Positions 34,500 to 47,496 are shown, numbered from the stretch's first letter. The stretch: 64,000 nucleotides of DNA from Tomocerus qinae (GCA_020055645.1 CM034546.1:45322001-45386000); one strand, 5' to 3'. Translations and numbers: made by a program. Notes: a model not told the origin generated them from the sequence alone.

Positions 34500-36179
34500 A
34501 TAATGCAGGTAATAAACTGATATTTACCTATTTATGTCCAATGCTGAACAGCACTGGACAGCACAACATTTTATATGAATTTTACGTCATAATGTAAGAA
34601 ATCCCCACCGTGTGAACAAAATCGAAGGAGAAAATTCACAGATGCAATAATTCTAAGAAAAAATGGAGAATTTACATTTATTTTTATACTGTAATACTGT
34701 TTACACTTTAAATGTGACAAAATTGAGACAACAATCGTTCACTCGAAAGTTAATCTTATCTTTCTTATCCAGTAGTGTATAGTGTACTTACTAAATCCTA
34801 TTATCATTTCACAGAGCGGTATTAATCACACAATTTGCAAAACAGTAAATAAACCTTCATTCAAGCAATACTGGAAAAGTAAATATTTTAACGCTTTATA
34901 TGTCATTTTCTGTGAAAGCAACTAATAGCAAATAATTCTCAAATGCTCTATACTAAATGTAATCGCAAATTAATCAGACTCATTCATTTAGTGACGCAAG
35001 TAGTCATACTCACCATTTATCTTAAAAAGATTTGTGAGATAATTTATAACTTATCAATATACCAACTTGTTATCAAACTACATTAATTACATACCTATAT
35101 CAAGTAATAATACATACACGAGGTGATACAAAATAGAAGCTATGTTTAACTGTCATATAAATTCAAAGTTAAATTTAGTGGTGTTGAGTTATACTTATGG
35201 AATTTAAAATTAGAAATTATGTTACTGATTATTGTCCCTAATTATTTAGTGTTTTATTAAATAATTAAAATTATTATTACTTTTATACATTAAGTAGAAA
35301 ACATCAACAATTACAAGTATTTTATTTTACAAACAGCTAGAATCATCAGGTTCAAATTAATAATATTTTATGTACCATAATTATTGATATCGAAATTTAA
35401 TACAAATTGGGAGAAGTGTTGAACCATCGAAAACATTGATAATTATATAATTGTGAATAAACTATTATACTATTTTCAGCCTTCACAAATGGACTAGGTT
35501 AAGCAATAAACTATATTTTATAATAAGCTCATATTGTAATTGTAAGCTATAATAAATAAAGGCTATAGCATTCAATAAGTGCGTGTCTACCTATAAGCAT
35601 ATAAATTGTACATAGATAAAAGTATGTCAAAGCCAAAATCCAGTATTGATTAGAACTGCAATTTATATATTATTCACTTGTATTGAGCTTTAGTAGCATG
35701 AATTTATATAACTGCACACAATAATATATCGGATAGGAAAAGGTACGGATTAAAATGTCTTTAGACATTAAATGAACTGTATTTTAATGATTAAACTATG
35801 CACATACACTGTCTATAATCTACATCACATGTAGAAGTATCTCATGTAATCTCTATAATTAATAGCACCATAGTAAGTTTTCAATAGCTAAAGAAAATAA
35901 AAGTTTATTGCAAGATTTGATAGACGTTAGTAGGATTATAGTCGAAAATGGGAATGTAAACTTAATTTCTCACCATGCATGCAGGCAATTAGGTTCTGAT
36001 TTTCATTACATACCTATTTTATACTTCTTAGAATTCCTATGATATCCATTAAAATTCGATGAGCAATCAGAATATCTGAATATTGGCAAGTTGGCATGGA
36101 ATTGAGTAAAGACATAAATTCATCTTCATTAAGCAATGTTGAGCAAACAGCTAGACTAACCCAATGCAGACCCTTCTTT
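34500..36179. repeat. Segmental duplication blocks X' and Y' (partners 22560-23570, 27411-28231)
   Basis: Here the two blocks are contiguous and run directly into the intact CUB-LDLa gene at 36180. This suggests this copy keeps the ancestral order, and that the left copy was split by the minisatellite-bearing insert. No other gene in the block. Confidence 0.78.
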
Positions 36180-37423
36180 TCATCGTCTTGGCATCACTAA
36201 TAATTTATGATGATTACGCATTCGGATCTTCCTTTTTACAATACCAATAATTGCAATGAGGATAGGAAAACAGGAAAGTGCAACCATTGTACATGCAGAG
36301 CAATAATAGCAATTGTTTTCATCGTATGCAAAATCCTTTTCATATCCGCAGTCAATCTTCCCGTTGCAGACCAAGTTTGATGGAATGCACGAAAAATTGT
36401 CTGCTGCCCCAGAACATGGTTTCCAATCAAAAATTTTTCTATCATTGCAATCTGTTATTCATATAATGACGATAACAATAATTATTAATTACGTCAATCT
36501 ATGACTTAATATACTCATATTAAGGATTTCAATTTAATTAAATGATATAATATAATACTTAATATAATATAATAATTATTGGGATGGCTTCTTACCTTTG
36601 ATATACGCGGTGAAAACAATTTCTGCTTTCAGAGACGATTTCTTGTTTTTGTATCCAAATGTGCTGTTGTCCACATGCACTCTGAATTCCAAAGATGGAT
36701 ATTCTGAGTAAAACGCCCTTTCTCCAATTAGTTTGGAATTATTGTACCCTCTGTCCTCTGTAGGAAGAAAGCCACATATTTTCCCAGAGTTACTTTGCTC
36801 GTCATCCAGACTGATAAACTAATAAATTTCCAACGGTATGACAATTAAAATAAAATCGGTGTACATATTTATATAATTGTAATACTTAATGCATTTGAAT
36901 TTAATCAATGATATTCTCCAACTGATTGAAATTTGACAATTTTATAAATGGCTATTTACCTCAATGAAATCTCGACAACGACTTCCATTCGTTGAATTTT
37001 CTGTTTCCAGCTTTTTCGATCGCATATTTAAATTTTGTACAACTGCCATTATACCTAGCGAACGGTTTTCTGTTTTTCCTCCTGGTATTATAGACACTTT
37101 GTACTCTCTTGTCAGACCGACTGACTTTTCATTCTCCATTTTCAGCTGAGCACTGAAGTCTTGATGTCTTTCCAGATATATTTGGCTGTTGTATTCAGTA
37201 ACATACGGAGAAATGTGCACAACTATAAAATGTAGATAAATATTCCATTTAAATATTTATTTTTAAAAAATTTTAATTGTACGTAGTTTTAGTGTGGTTA
37301 TACCTTACCTTTGTCAATTTTACGTTTTGGGGAATGACGAGAGTTGGATAAACATGTAAACTCTAAAAATTGACCCACAAGTAGAAGAATTTTTAATATT
37401 TTAACTGTTCTATAAAATTCCAT
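36180..37423 (-). CDS. CUB-LDLa single-pass membrane protein 1
   Basis: Four exons, 37423..37309, 37222..36960, 36818..36596 and 36451..36180 (phases 1, 0, 1), give 290 residues. A signal peptide (about 1-22, KILKILLLVGQFLEFTC) precedes a CUB-like domain, about 39-200, split by the exon 2/3 junction (CRDFIE, then GKICGFL, then EFRVHVDNSTF). An LDL-receptor class A module of six cysteines, about 202-247 (WKPC, NFSC, NLVC, KIDC, DFAYDENNC), comes next. A helix (about 250-272) and a short basic tail end in VMPRR. Domain knowledge suggests an extracellular binding or adhesion protein anchored in the plasma membrane; partner unknown. It is one of three intact copies (also 47497 and 55040) plus two relics (14690, 28102). 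Confidence 0.85.
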
Positions 37424-38705
37424 TTTACTGTATTTTCTGCAGATTGTGAAGTTTAAAATATTGAAGTAGAAAACAGCTTTGGATTAGAAATTAGTCATTA
37501 TATTATGTACTATACAGCAGAACTGACAACATATTATTCAACTGCCATTTAAATAGTTTGTAGAACAACATGTAAGTATTATAGTCACGAATGGCCCATA
37601 ATCGATCAAGAGCTTCTTCTTATCAGTGGTAGTAATACACACTTATAAGGGTTGCCAATCATCCAAAATTAAAAAATCTAGTTTATATTATTGTTTATAG
37701 TCTACTCAATTTGAAAACTTGAAATCAAAAAATTTGTCTACCATTTTACAAAAACTTTAGATTAATAATTACATTTGTTAATTACTTTTGGTATTACTAT
37801 AGGTAATTGCGTAAATTTCTTGAAAGGTATATCAAACGAAGTCATCAATAAATTTGATAATTATAATAAACGTTTATCAAAATGTACTGCCCTAAATTTA
37901 CCAAATTAAAGTTTATTAAAATTTGCCAATATTTTACTTGGAGAACCAATACTCAAAAAGATATAACAGTTAACACCATCTATTTTATCTATCTAAATAA
38001 AAATGTTTATCCCTATATCGTAAGTATCTATATATGCATAGGAAATGATGCTTTTTGTTGCAATGAACATGCGCGTCTATACAATGAAAATTTCATAAAA
38101 CAAGGTTGTCCAATACGAATGAAAATTAGTTTATTTGGAAAATTAAACATTGTTAATATGCCTAATCATTTTGAAATTCAGCATTAGTACTTGGGGCCTA
38201 GTATATCTATAAAATTATACCTGGGCTATTTTGCAATTCTAAGATAACACTGTGCAATACATATTATCTTTACAAATTTCTCTCCTTTTAATGACTCCAG
38301 ATTTTCTTTCAGAGTAGATAGAAGGCTTAAAGTAACTTTGGGAAAAGTGATAACCCTTCTTAAACAGCGCTAATTATTCATGACACTAAAGTAAACGAAG
38401 GTGGTATTATACTACTTTCCATCATGGACAAAAATGTATTACAAGGTATGACCCAGACTTACTGCCTATAACAATAATTATTTATTTATGGGTTTTTCAA
38501 AGCCGCCTACACATACTTAGTGTAGTATTGATTACAGTGAACAATATCAGAGCTGAAATTAATACATTTGCCTACATATACTACACTGAACATTTTTAAC
38601 ATTCGTTTATTTTATTTTATGTAAAGGATGAATAAAAAATTTGTATGCTTAGATATAAGTTGCTCCTACTGTACTCTTATAAATGCTATTTGATGTACAA
38701 TCGGG
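37424..38705. other. Intergenic, nothing recognised
   Basis: AT-rich. An open frame at 37882-38187 lacks splice context and domain features and was not called. Confidence 0.45.
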
Positions 38706-39404
38706 CATACTTTCCCACTGGGTACACTGCCAAGGGGGGTCTAATAAACGAATCTTGTACTTTTTCTGGGGGGGTGTAGGTGGCGCGAAATTTTTTTGAA
38801 AAGGGGGCACAGCGGTATAGGAAAACGACCATAAAATTTTTTATTAGTGATAAACAAACGCTGCCTTAAATGTCAATATTTTGTTTGAAGTATTTGCACC
38901 ATTACTAAAAATTAGGTATAAATGAGCATCACAGAGATTTTTGGACACATTTCATCATATATGCACACAATCCAGCCAAGCACGTATACAGAATTGAGTT
39001 TTGGAGGGGGCTAAGATTTCCAATAGATATTGTCAAGGTATATATTCGCGCGTAGCGCGAAAAATTTTTGGCATTTTTTGACTGAAATGAGTCTAAAATA
39101 TCTCTCTATACGTCCTTGAATCCAGCACGTCCCGCTGATATTAAAACAGTAATAATAAAATGTTTCAAAACATTAAAAATTAATAATGCATTTTCAGCGT
39201 ATCATTTAAATTTTGTTATTCATATTTAATTTGAAGTCGGCCAGGAGGGGTAGGCTTCTCTTTTTTGTGAGTTTAAGGTCTCCTGGCCGACTTCGTCGGC
39301 CAGGGGGGGGTCTCAAAACTTCTTAGGTCAAAGGGGGTACCTGGCCGACTTCGTCGGCCAGGGGGGTCTCCGTACATTACAGCATACCTAGGTGGGAAAG
39401 TATG
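38706..39404. mobile_element. Inverted-terminal element with nested hAT-like insertion
   Basis: The ends catactttcccac and gtgggaaagtatg are inverted repeats. The flanks aatcggg and aatcgga form a near-perfect short target duplication. The interior includes two copies of the palindrome ctggccgacttcgtcggcca (about 39282-39361) and G-runs. A 142-bp element of another family is nested at 38977-39118. No coding core. Confidence 0.68.
38977..39118. mobile_element. Nested hAT-like element, CAAGCACGTATAC family
   Basis: The ends caagcacgtatacagaatt and ctctatacgtccttg are inverted repeats, with perfect 8-bp duplicates aatccagc at 38969-38976 and 39119-39126. The body contains tattcgcgcgtagcgcgaaa. 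It gives the clearest evidence that this dispersed family transposes like hAT. Confidence 0.87.
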
Positions 39405-40169
39405 AATCGGAGTGTACAAATAACAAAATATAAAAATATGTAGGCACACATAGTACTTTTTATTAGTTTTGCAGAATATAATTTAGGGAATACCCTCTAT
39501 GAAATTTAAATAAATTTAAGCATTTTGTTCTTTTTCAAATAGCTTTTAATTGATTTTTTGTAAACACAAATAAAATTCCTGGTAAACAGATACGAGTAAG
39601 TAGTGTTGCATTTTCATGCCGTGAAAGTGAGAGTATTGATTAGACATTTGAGATGTTTGACTGATTGGCACATAGTAAAAAAACAAAACTAAATTTGACT
39701 ATGCAATTCAAATGTATTCAAAAATCATTAAACCAGAGTGTACCACTTAATTTGATCCTGAAGAAGAAACGATTTCTAGTTTCTAGAGCGCTAAAAATAA
39801 ATGGTTACTAACTAAATTGTAAATGAAGACTCGAGTTCCAACGATAAATTATTTTTCATAAATAATTATCTTTGTTACGAAGATTTTATTGTCAAAAACA
39901 TGTAATTTCAAATGGGTTTGAAAGATATATTATTAACTACCTATATTAGATCATACTGGTTGATGATCTTTCTGACTTAATAGAGGATTTAATAAAATTC
40001 TTTCAAAATTCAACTGGATTATTAATAATGTCAGTTGACTTGTTCCAACTTTATTCCGGTTTTTTAGTGTTGATATAATCCTCTTTTTTGGATTTTATTT
40101 TATGTAACCTTATGGCCTTGCATCTTGTAAGCATTTAATAAATGTCAATCAATGTGTGAATGTCAATGA
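39405..40169. other. Intergenic, nothing recognised
   Basis: AT-rich, no supported feature. Confidence 0.45.
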
Positions 40170-40292
40170 CAAGCTCGCAGCGCCTTCCTCAAATCTGAGA
40201 AAAAGAGTAATGTTCTCTCAAAAAGGCTAAAAATTTTTCTGTCATTATTTTTGGTTGCGCCGCCCTTGAACAAATTTCTAGAAACGTGCCTG
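40170..40292. mobile_element. hAT-like element, CAGGCACGT family (123 bp)
   Basis: The left end is caagctcgcagcgcc and the right end aatttctagaaacgtgcctg. Perfect 8-bp duplicates gtcaatga lie at 40162-40169 and 40293-40300. The body shares ctcaaatctgagaaaaagag and gcgccgcccttgaacaaatt with other copies. Confidence 0.86.
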
Positions 40293-41240
40293 GTCAATGA
40301 CCCGAGGTTTTGTGTCAAGTTTGTTATCTCGATTACTGTAAAATGATTACTTTACTAATATCTGCCAATTTATATTACAGATATAATATTGAAATATTTG
40401 TTTTGACATTTTTTAAAAGTCTCTATTTATTAACGTAATTCTGAATAAAATTTTTTAGTACCTTTAGATGGTCACTTACAAGTAACAGTTATAGATGTTT
40501 ATTTCTAACTAGTGGACTCAGCTAAGGGGCAAATCTAGCACTCAAGAGAAATTCTGCAGGCCACCCATCACAGTAATAAAAACAATTTCAAAAAGATCCC
40601 TTAGGTTATTATGTTACCTTTGTAAATACAAAGTATATTTAAATTGATATACTTTTATTATCTACAGTGGTTGGTGAAATTAGCTGCAGCCCCAACTTCC
40701 TGATCAAAAGGAATTCCCTACACCGAAATAATAACTGTAGATCGTAGCATCAAATTCAGGGAACAATGAAAGACTCCATTTTTGAAAAAAATCCCACAAA
40801 GTCACCAAAAAGCTCCCTTTTTAAATCAAAGATTCTCCCTGGGATTTTGGAAATACGTACAAATTCCATGAGTACATCTTAGGAATAAATATTTTTAAAG
40901 AATAGATAGTTAGTTACCCAGTACTGTTATTCAACTCTACAAAAGGTGTGCCAACTGCCAAAGGAATCAAGAGGGTAGTAAAAAAGTAAACCCAGTTCTA
41001 AAAGTTTCAAATAAGTTTGTCGATATAACAGAACCAATTTGGATTAGCAATTTTGAAATGCTATTTAATAAGGCACATTACGATCACAACGAAATGACCC
41101 CTTTCGCTAATCATTTCCATTCAATCACGAATCACCACCATTCAACCTTCTTGTGTAAATTTCTATTATTGTTTTGATGTTACAACGTTACAATAATATG
41201 AAACGACTCAATTTGGTTGTTTGGAGGAATTAATGTTTTC
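40293..41240. other. Intergenic, nothing recognised
   Basis: AT-rich, no supported feature before the hairpin at 41241. Confidence 0.45.
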
Positions 41241-41312
41241 AATAATGTACCCCAACGCATACTTCCATGTACTAAATTTAGCACATGAAGGTATGCGTTG
41301 GGGTACATTATT
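41241..41312. repeat. Hairpin, 30-bp arms, just downstream of the SIAH-like gene
   Basis: The arms aataatgtaccccaacgcat (41241 on) and atgcgttggggtacattatt (41293 on) pair over about 30 bp with one small bulge and a 12-base loop. A diverged relative lies at about 49380-49460. It may be a foldback relic or a miRNA-like precursor. Confidence 0.7.
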
Positions 41313-41532
41313 AAATACGTTAGTTGGGCTTGCGAATTTTGCGTTTAAGAAACATGCATATATTACGTGTGCAGTTGATGGGAGGAGGAGGTACTCAAAA
41401 GTGTTGCAGTCAACACTTACGTTACACATGCAGGGGAGGGGGTTTTGCGTTACGTAGTATATGCAGGTTTCCTAAGCTCTCCTACCAGACAAACATAGAT
41501 AGATTCGTAATTTTTTCAACTCTAGGAGTATA

Positions 41533-44500
41533 TTATAGAATGAAATCCACTTTCTTACGATATACAGTTACACGAGTTTGCCCTAACTGTGTGTAGCTAT
41601 TAGTCATTTCATTACCATTGAATTCTTCAATACAAGTGATTTCACCCTTGATCCTATTAAGTAGAGCCTTAACATGTTTCTCCTTTCGTATTAGCTTATT
41701 TCCATCCCTGCAAATAGTAATCTGTAAAAATTTAAAAACTGCATTATATTATAATAAGTCCATAAAAGAAGATGTGTTATAATTTTTAATAACGTATTTT
41801 CATATTATTTTCAAACGGCGGCCAAAACTGGATTTTGCATTTTCACGCACCATCATCAGACGTAAATCGTGGCGGATTTCAAATTCTTCACCAAACTTAA
41901 ATGTGTATTCTTGTAATGTTTTATGTCCAGATTGATCTGTTACTTTTCTCTGCCATTTATTTTCTCCATGGGAGGTATAAATTATGTTAGCTAAGCGTGA
42001 AATGGATTGGAATTAAATTTAAAAATTATTTTTTGTAGTAAAAATTATAAAATGTATAGTGAACAATATTTAAATTATTCGGTACAGTTATATGAATAGA
42101 AAGAAATCAAATGAATGTTTTTGTTAATATTGAATATTGGTAAAAGCTTACACCAATCTTTATAGTAACCGGAAACATATTGGTAATTCCCTAAAATATT
42201 AAATTGTTTATAAAATTAGATAATTGTTTACGGAATTGTATTATACTCGTTCAAAAATCCTTGAGTTAGGTTGTAACATGCAGTTATCATAAAAAGTCAG
42301 GTAATATTTTGGTTTAGTAAATATCAAACACGTGTCCAGTAGAAGGCTGGGGAAGGGCGCAGCAACCCTCCTAAATCTGAGAAAAATGGAGGTTGTTTCC
42401 CAAAAAAGCCGAAAATTGCAAACTTTTTCCCCGCTTAGCGCGAACTTTTGTCATTCATTTGGTTGCGCCCCCCGTTGAACAAATTTCTAGATACGTGCCT
42501 GGTAAATAAAACCAAAATCCTGGCATTTTTCGTGCATAGACGAAGCAGCATTATAAAATCATGTTAAAATAGGTTATTAATTAATACATATATGTAGGAT
42601 TGTTATGTGTTATTTATTAATATTTGTAATAATTAATATAATAATTCTAAAGAACGTACTATCCAAGTTTTCACATAATTTCACACTCCGTTTTAATTTC
42701 ATTTTGGTAAATAAATGCACAATACGAATAATGGAAATAAAATTGATAAAGAGAAAAACTTACCTGCTAAATGTCCCAAGAGGTCGGGCGGTGGTTGGGG
42801 CATAATTTGAGGTAAGACATTTGAAGCTGCTGGTTTCGGCCGCTTGAGTTCTATTGACATAGCTTTTAAAATTTGTACTGGTGGTATAAGGTGATTCTCC
42901 ATGGCAAGACCTTCCTTAATGACGATTTTAATATTCCATGCTTTCGTATACCGCGTATGTGAAAATGAAAATTGGTGTACTATGTCCATTGGTAACCAAA
43001 AGTATCTCGAATCTTTTTCATATACTTTATCAATACTGACTACATTGCCTTGATATTTTAAAGAATGGGCCTGAAAAATATACAAATGTAAATTAAAGTT
43101 CCATTTTTAACTTTAAAATGCTTAAAAGCTATGAAGTATGTACATTGAAAGTGCATCTAAGTAAATACGAATCGTGAAACGTCCAGGGCAAATGTATTTA
43201 TAACCGGTATGTTAAATTTGTGTTTATTCGACTTGAAAATTAACCACTTAAGAAGGCTCACCACGCCTGCATAGCAACCGCATGGGCCTATCTAAATGCG
43301 TGTTAAAAATGCTTTACATCAAGCTTTATTTCTCCCGAAGGTTAAGGCCGATTTTTATGGGACTTACATTTTTGGAATCCTAGACTACAGAGGAACACAG
43401 GAGGGAGGATGGAATTTTTGATATTGTTGCTTTAAATGGTGCAAAAAAATCAACATTGTATAAAAACTAAAACTGATTCACTTTTTTTGGCATTTGATTT
43501 TTTAAAAGGCATTTAAAGCAACAATATCAAAAATCCATCCTTTGTTCCTCGATAGTCCAGGATTACAAAAATGTAAGTCCCATAAAAATCGGCCTTATCC
43601 TTTGGGAGGAATAAAGCTTGATGTAAAGAATTTTTAACACGCATTTAGGTAGGCCCATGCGGTTGCTATGCAGGGGTTGTGGACGACCTTAAAATCAATT
43701 TTAATTGTCGTAACTTCGTAACCATGCAATTTTATTTGCCATTTTGATTTTAGGATAGTCATACCCAAGGCATTTTATGTAAATGTAAAAAATAAAACAC
43801 TTTGTTAGGCATCAAGGCATGAAAAAGGTTGCCTTTTTGCTAGCAAAAAGGCAAAAAGCCACTTTTTGCCTTTTTGCTACCTTTTTGCCTTTTTGTGCTT
43901 TTTGCCTTTTTGGAGTAGTCACCGCCACCTGTGATACTTCATTAAAGCTAACTTTTGTAGACTGTCCCGTCCTACACATTCAAATATTCAGATAAATTGC
44001 AGATGCTAGTTAGTTTTTTTGATTATTAAACTATTTATTACTAATACTACACAATTCAAAATGAACTATAATGTATTTGTGACAACTGACAAACCGTATA
44101 ATAAAAAATGAGCCAGGTTTAACATCTGCGTATTGTGTACAATATTATATGAGATATATCAAGTCAACTAAAATATCTAGTATTTGACTGGTATGGTACT
44201 GGTTAGAACAGCTCTAGGTTCTTGTTTTTTCCCTCATGTTTTTTAAAATTGCTTACAATGCATGTTAGTTTGTTGTTTTCGATTTTTTTATTGTCTAATG
44301 AATGACCGATTGAAGATTAAGATAATTAAGAATTGCTGTTTTTTAAAATCGTATTTCTTGTTCACATTCTTGGTTCTCAAAATGTCAATTGCTCATTACC
44401 CCATTTAACAGCAAAAAGGCAAAAAGGCAGCTTTTTGGTGATTTTGCTAGGCAAAAAGGCAAGCAAAAAGGCAAAAAGGTAGCTTTTTGCCTTTTTCATG

Positions 44501-45890
44501 CCCTGTTAGGCATGTCAAGTATCATTGGTTGATAAAACTGCAGAAATTTCAGTTGCTGTTAATAATAACTTTTTGCTTTCGCGACTAACCTCTCTTTTAC
44601 TGGGTATATCTAAGATAACACCTTTTAAGTAAAATACGTAACTGTTCATGGCTGAAAAATTGTGTATATTATTATTATTATTGTGTGATTAATCTTTTAC
44701 ATGAGTAAGACTTGTTTCTGATATGGGGAGTAAAGTAACAATTGAATCTATCTGCCATGCTGATGTTTGGATTACATAATTCATTGGTTCATTACCTTGT
44801 ACACGACTTGTATTATTTTAATTTGGTATACGAATGGAAATGGATGAGACTAAAATTGAAATTCATTTTACTATGTATATTTAAAGACTATATAAAATCT
44901 TATCAACTCATTCATTTAAAGTTCGTCAAAAATTATTTCAATATACATGCAATATCTTTAAATACAAATACTTACGTCATTAGGGTTAAATAAAATCATC
45001 TTCACCGAAAACTGTTTGGCAGTTTCTACTGATCCGGCACAAATCAATTTCCAAAATATCGTAGCCCCTTTTTCATTTTTGTCGTCATTAACCTCGCTGT
45101 CCAGAAAGAAATGCTCATCAAAAGCAAAAAACGTTATGGGCAACCATTTTTGGGAATAATCTTTCCTTCCTTTATCAATACTGATTTCTTGCGAGATGAC
45201 AGCAACATTAGAATCAATTACAATAAATCTGTGATCAGTGACCATATGTTGTGAAATATCGCATTTTCGGACAATTTTATTACATTCCAGCCCAACTCTA
45301 CCTAATCCAAGGCGATTGCAGAAATCAGAAGCACTAGGAAAGTGATATTATATATTAATTTCTAGTACGTAAAATTATTTATGTTAAACAAAGGCAGATG
45401 CATAATGTGAATAATAGTTTAATTATCCCTTCTTGCAAATTTTTTTAAATCTTAAAGGCATTGGTTCCAAATTACCAAGACAAACAAAAAGAATAAACTT
45501 TTATCTCTTGATTGTATAAAACGCCTAAATTAATTTTGCAATTATTAATAAGAGTTTGTTTTCGGACTTAAAATATTGTTACCTGTATTTACAGTTCAAA
45601 ATGTGTTGATCTTGGTCCCTTGGTGTCAATCTCATTTGACAACCCCATTGCACATTGGGACATTTTTGAGTCATCAAATTTTCGACAACAAGATTTCGGA
45701 TACGAACCTCTGGCATAATTGCTCTACAAGTGGGACAATGCGTGATTCGCTCAATGCAGTTGGAGCAGACAAGATGACCGTGATGACATTGATACACTGG
45801 AGGATAAATCACTTCCATACAAACAGGACACTCAATTAATCTCAAGGCTTCCAAAGCCTCTATATTTAAGGTTGGTTCGGCAGATGCCAT
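41533..45890 (-). CDS. SIAH-like RING E3 ubiquitin ligase
   Basis: Six exons, 45890..45583, 45333..44976, 43070..42764, 42190..42152, 41990..41851 and 41721..41533, agree in phase throughout (2, 0, 1, 1, 0), giving 446 residues. The start is MASAEPTLNI; an upstream in-frame TTG is ignored. The C3HC4 RING is residues 21-55 (CPVCMEVIYPPVYQCHHGH, then LVCSNC, then CPTC), the pattern of seven-in-absentia ligases. A Cys/His region follows (WGCQMRL, HILNCKYSASDFCNRLGL, then CDISQHMVTDH), then a SINA-like substrate-binding region with aromatic stretches (KWLPITFFAFDEHFF). SIAH enzymes transfer ubiquitin to bound substrates. The protein is longer than classical SIAH (about 280-320). Exon 4 is only 39 bp. 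Exons 5 and 6 are less certain: reading through exon 5 gives a stop at 41800. Introns 2 and 3 carry three transposon-type insertions. Confidence 0.82.
42325..42501. mobile_element. hAT-like element in SIAH intron 3
   Basis: The left end is caaacacgtgtccag and the right end tctagatacgtgcctg. The flanks gtaaatat and gtaaataa agree at seven of eight positions. The body includes ctaaatctgagaaaaatg and ccccgcttagcgcgaac, as in sister copies. Confidence 0.78.
43253..43692. repeat. Foldback with about 190-bp arms in SIAH intron 2
   Basis: The left arm 43253-43440 (gcatagcaaccgcatgggcc, atttttatgggacttacatt) is mirrored by 43500-43692 with few mismatches around a centre of about 60 bases. A transcript through it would form a long duplex. 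No coding frame. Confidence 0.85.
43813..44505. mobile_element. hAT-like MITE with GGCAAAAAGG arms, copy 2
   Basis: The ends caaggcatgaaaaagg and cctttttcatgccctg are inverted repeats. Perfect 8-bp duplicates ttaggcat lie at 43805-43812 and 44506-44513. The interior matches 29232-29875 in the opposite orientation. It lies in SIAH intron 2. Non-coding. Confidence 0.88.
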
Positions 45891-47496
45891 TTTGAATTCT
45901 ACTTTCTTGGACAAATTTCCAATACTTTATTTTATGTTTTAAATTTATTCACTGACTAGCAAAGGAATCAAATGATTTCTTCCTAATTGTATAATGAATG
46001 GTTTGGCAAAACGCTGATAGTGATGAGATTTAATATGTTGTAAGTAGTAGATATCAAGCTGTCATAAATATCAGAGCCTGAATCCACTTAATGTAAGAAT
46101 ATATATCGGGCAGATATAATATGAATATTTGCTCTGTCCTTATCTTTTATCTATATCCATTTGATTATCTTCGCATTTCGGTTGCATTGTGACATTTACC
46201 TGTGCACCGGACTCAGTTTTAATATTGATGGTTTTAATATTCGTTTTAATATTAATTAGTTTTAATATTTAATACACCTATTACCAGTTTCAAAAGTACA
46301 GTGACATAATGTCTGTAGATATTGAATTCGAAGGACTTTTAACCTTGGCCAGATGGATTTGAGTGCATATTATCTATATGAGTGACTACAGAGTTGACAA
46401 ATTTTCCAATCTTTACCTTCGATTCCCGTGTACGTGTAACTGCAACAAATATTCTTTATATCTACAAATGCTCAGTGAAAACTGAATGATGAGTAGAATT
46501 TACAATGAACAAGATAAAAACTGAACCAGACAGCTCATATCTCAGCTATTAATTAATAGACCCTTTTGGTGATGGATTTCATATTTCTTCGTTTTAATAG
46601 ATGCTTATGAATTTAGAGGACGACGGTTCGTTAGTAATTTTTTTCTTGCTTTTCATTAAACCAGGTATTTTATATGCGTGTAATCATCTTTGTTGTGAAA
46701 ATGCAAGTGATTCGTTTTAAACCCAGAATATATTGTAAGGAAGTAAATGTGTGTGTGGTATGAACTTTGGTTCATAAGTTAGTTGCTGCTATTTAGAACC
46801 GAATAACCCACGTGGAGAGCACTAAAGCTCTATTTGAGTAATGTGCTGCGAATCAGAGTTCCAAGGCCACAGAAACCCACATACACAGCCGCAGAACTAA
46901 AGGTAGAACGACGACATGCATTAGTAGTTGCGACAGACCGGCCAAGTAGGGTCTCGCTTAAACTTTTGCATTGTTGCGTTCTAGCCCGAGTTCTATTCTC
47001 TCAATATTTTTGTCTAGTATTGAACGACAGCTAAAAAGGCTTTTATTTGTTTATTATTCCTTCAAATAATAAGTACAATCAATTGCAGTGATGGTATAAA
47101 AGTAGGTGATGCATGCGGGCAGTAATTAATGATAGAGAATCCGTTAGAAATAAAATCGAACATGTAGACTAGAAAGTTTATATTGCAAGGCAATTCAATA
47201 GTATACTTCATTTTAAAAATATACAAAGGGAGTCATCATACTGGAGATTTGTTAGTTAACTTTCTGTTAATAATTAATTCAGAGTTCTAGTTCATTTCAC
47301 TACTATCAACATAAAGGGACTACTATACTAGTCCTTATCAATCACTATTATAAAACTTTATTACATTCATTTTACTCATTACACAGGTCGGTAAACGTCA
47401 TTGTATGAACAACTCATTTTAACATCAAAATACTCCACCTGCATACAAACGAAATCTATATGCACGTGCGATTTCTCCGTGAACCATTTCAGCGTC
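45891..47496. other. Intergenic, promoter side of the SIAH-like gene
   Basis: No supported gene. A less AT-rich patch at 46800-47030 is open in one frame and looks like repeat or relic sequence, but I could not bound it. Confidence 0.4.

Noticed and set aside
37882-38187. 101-codon open frame on the plus strand
   Set aside because: AT-rich, no domain, no splice context and no paralogue in the window.
46834-47034. Basic 66-codon frame on the plus strand
   Set aside because: Its first codon is not ATG, and no homology or splice signals were recognised. More likely repeat sequence.
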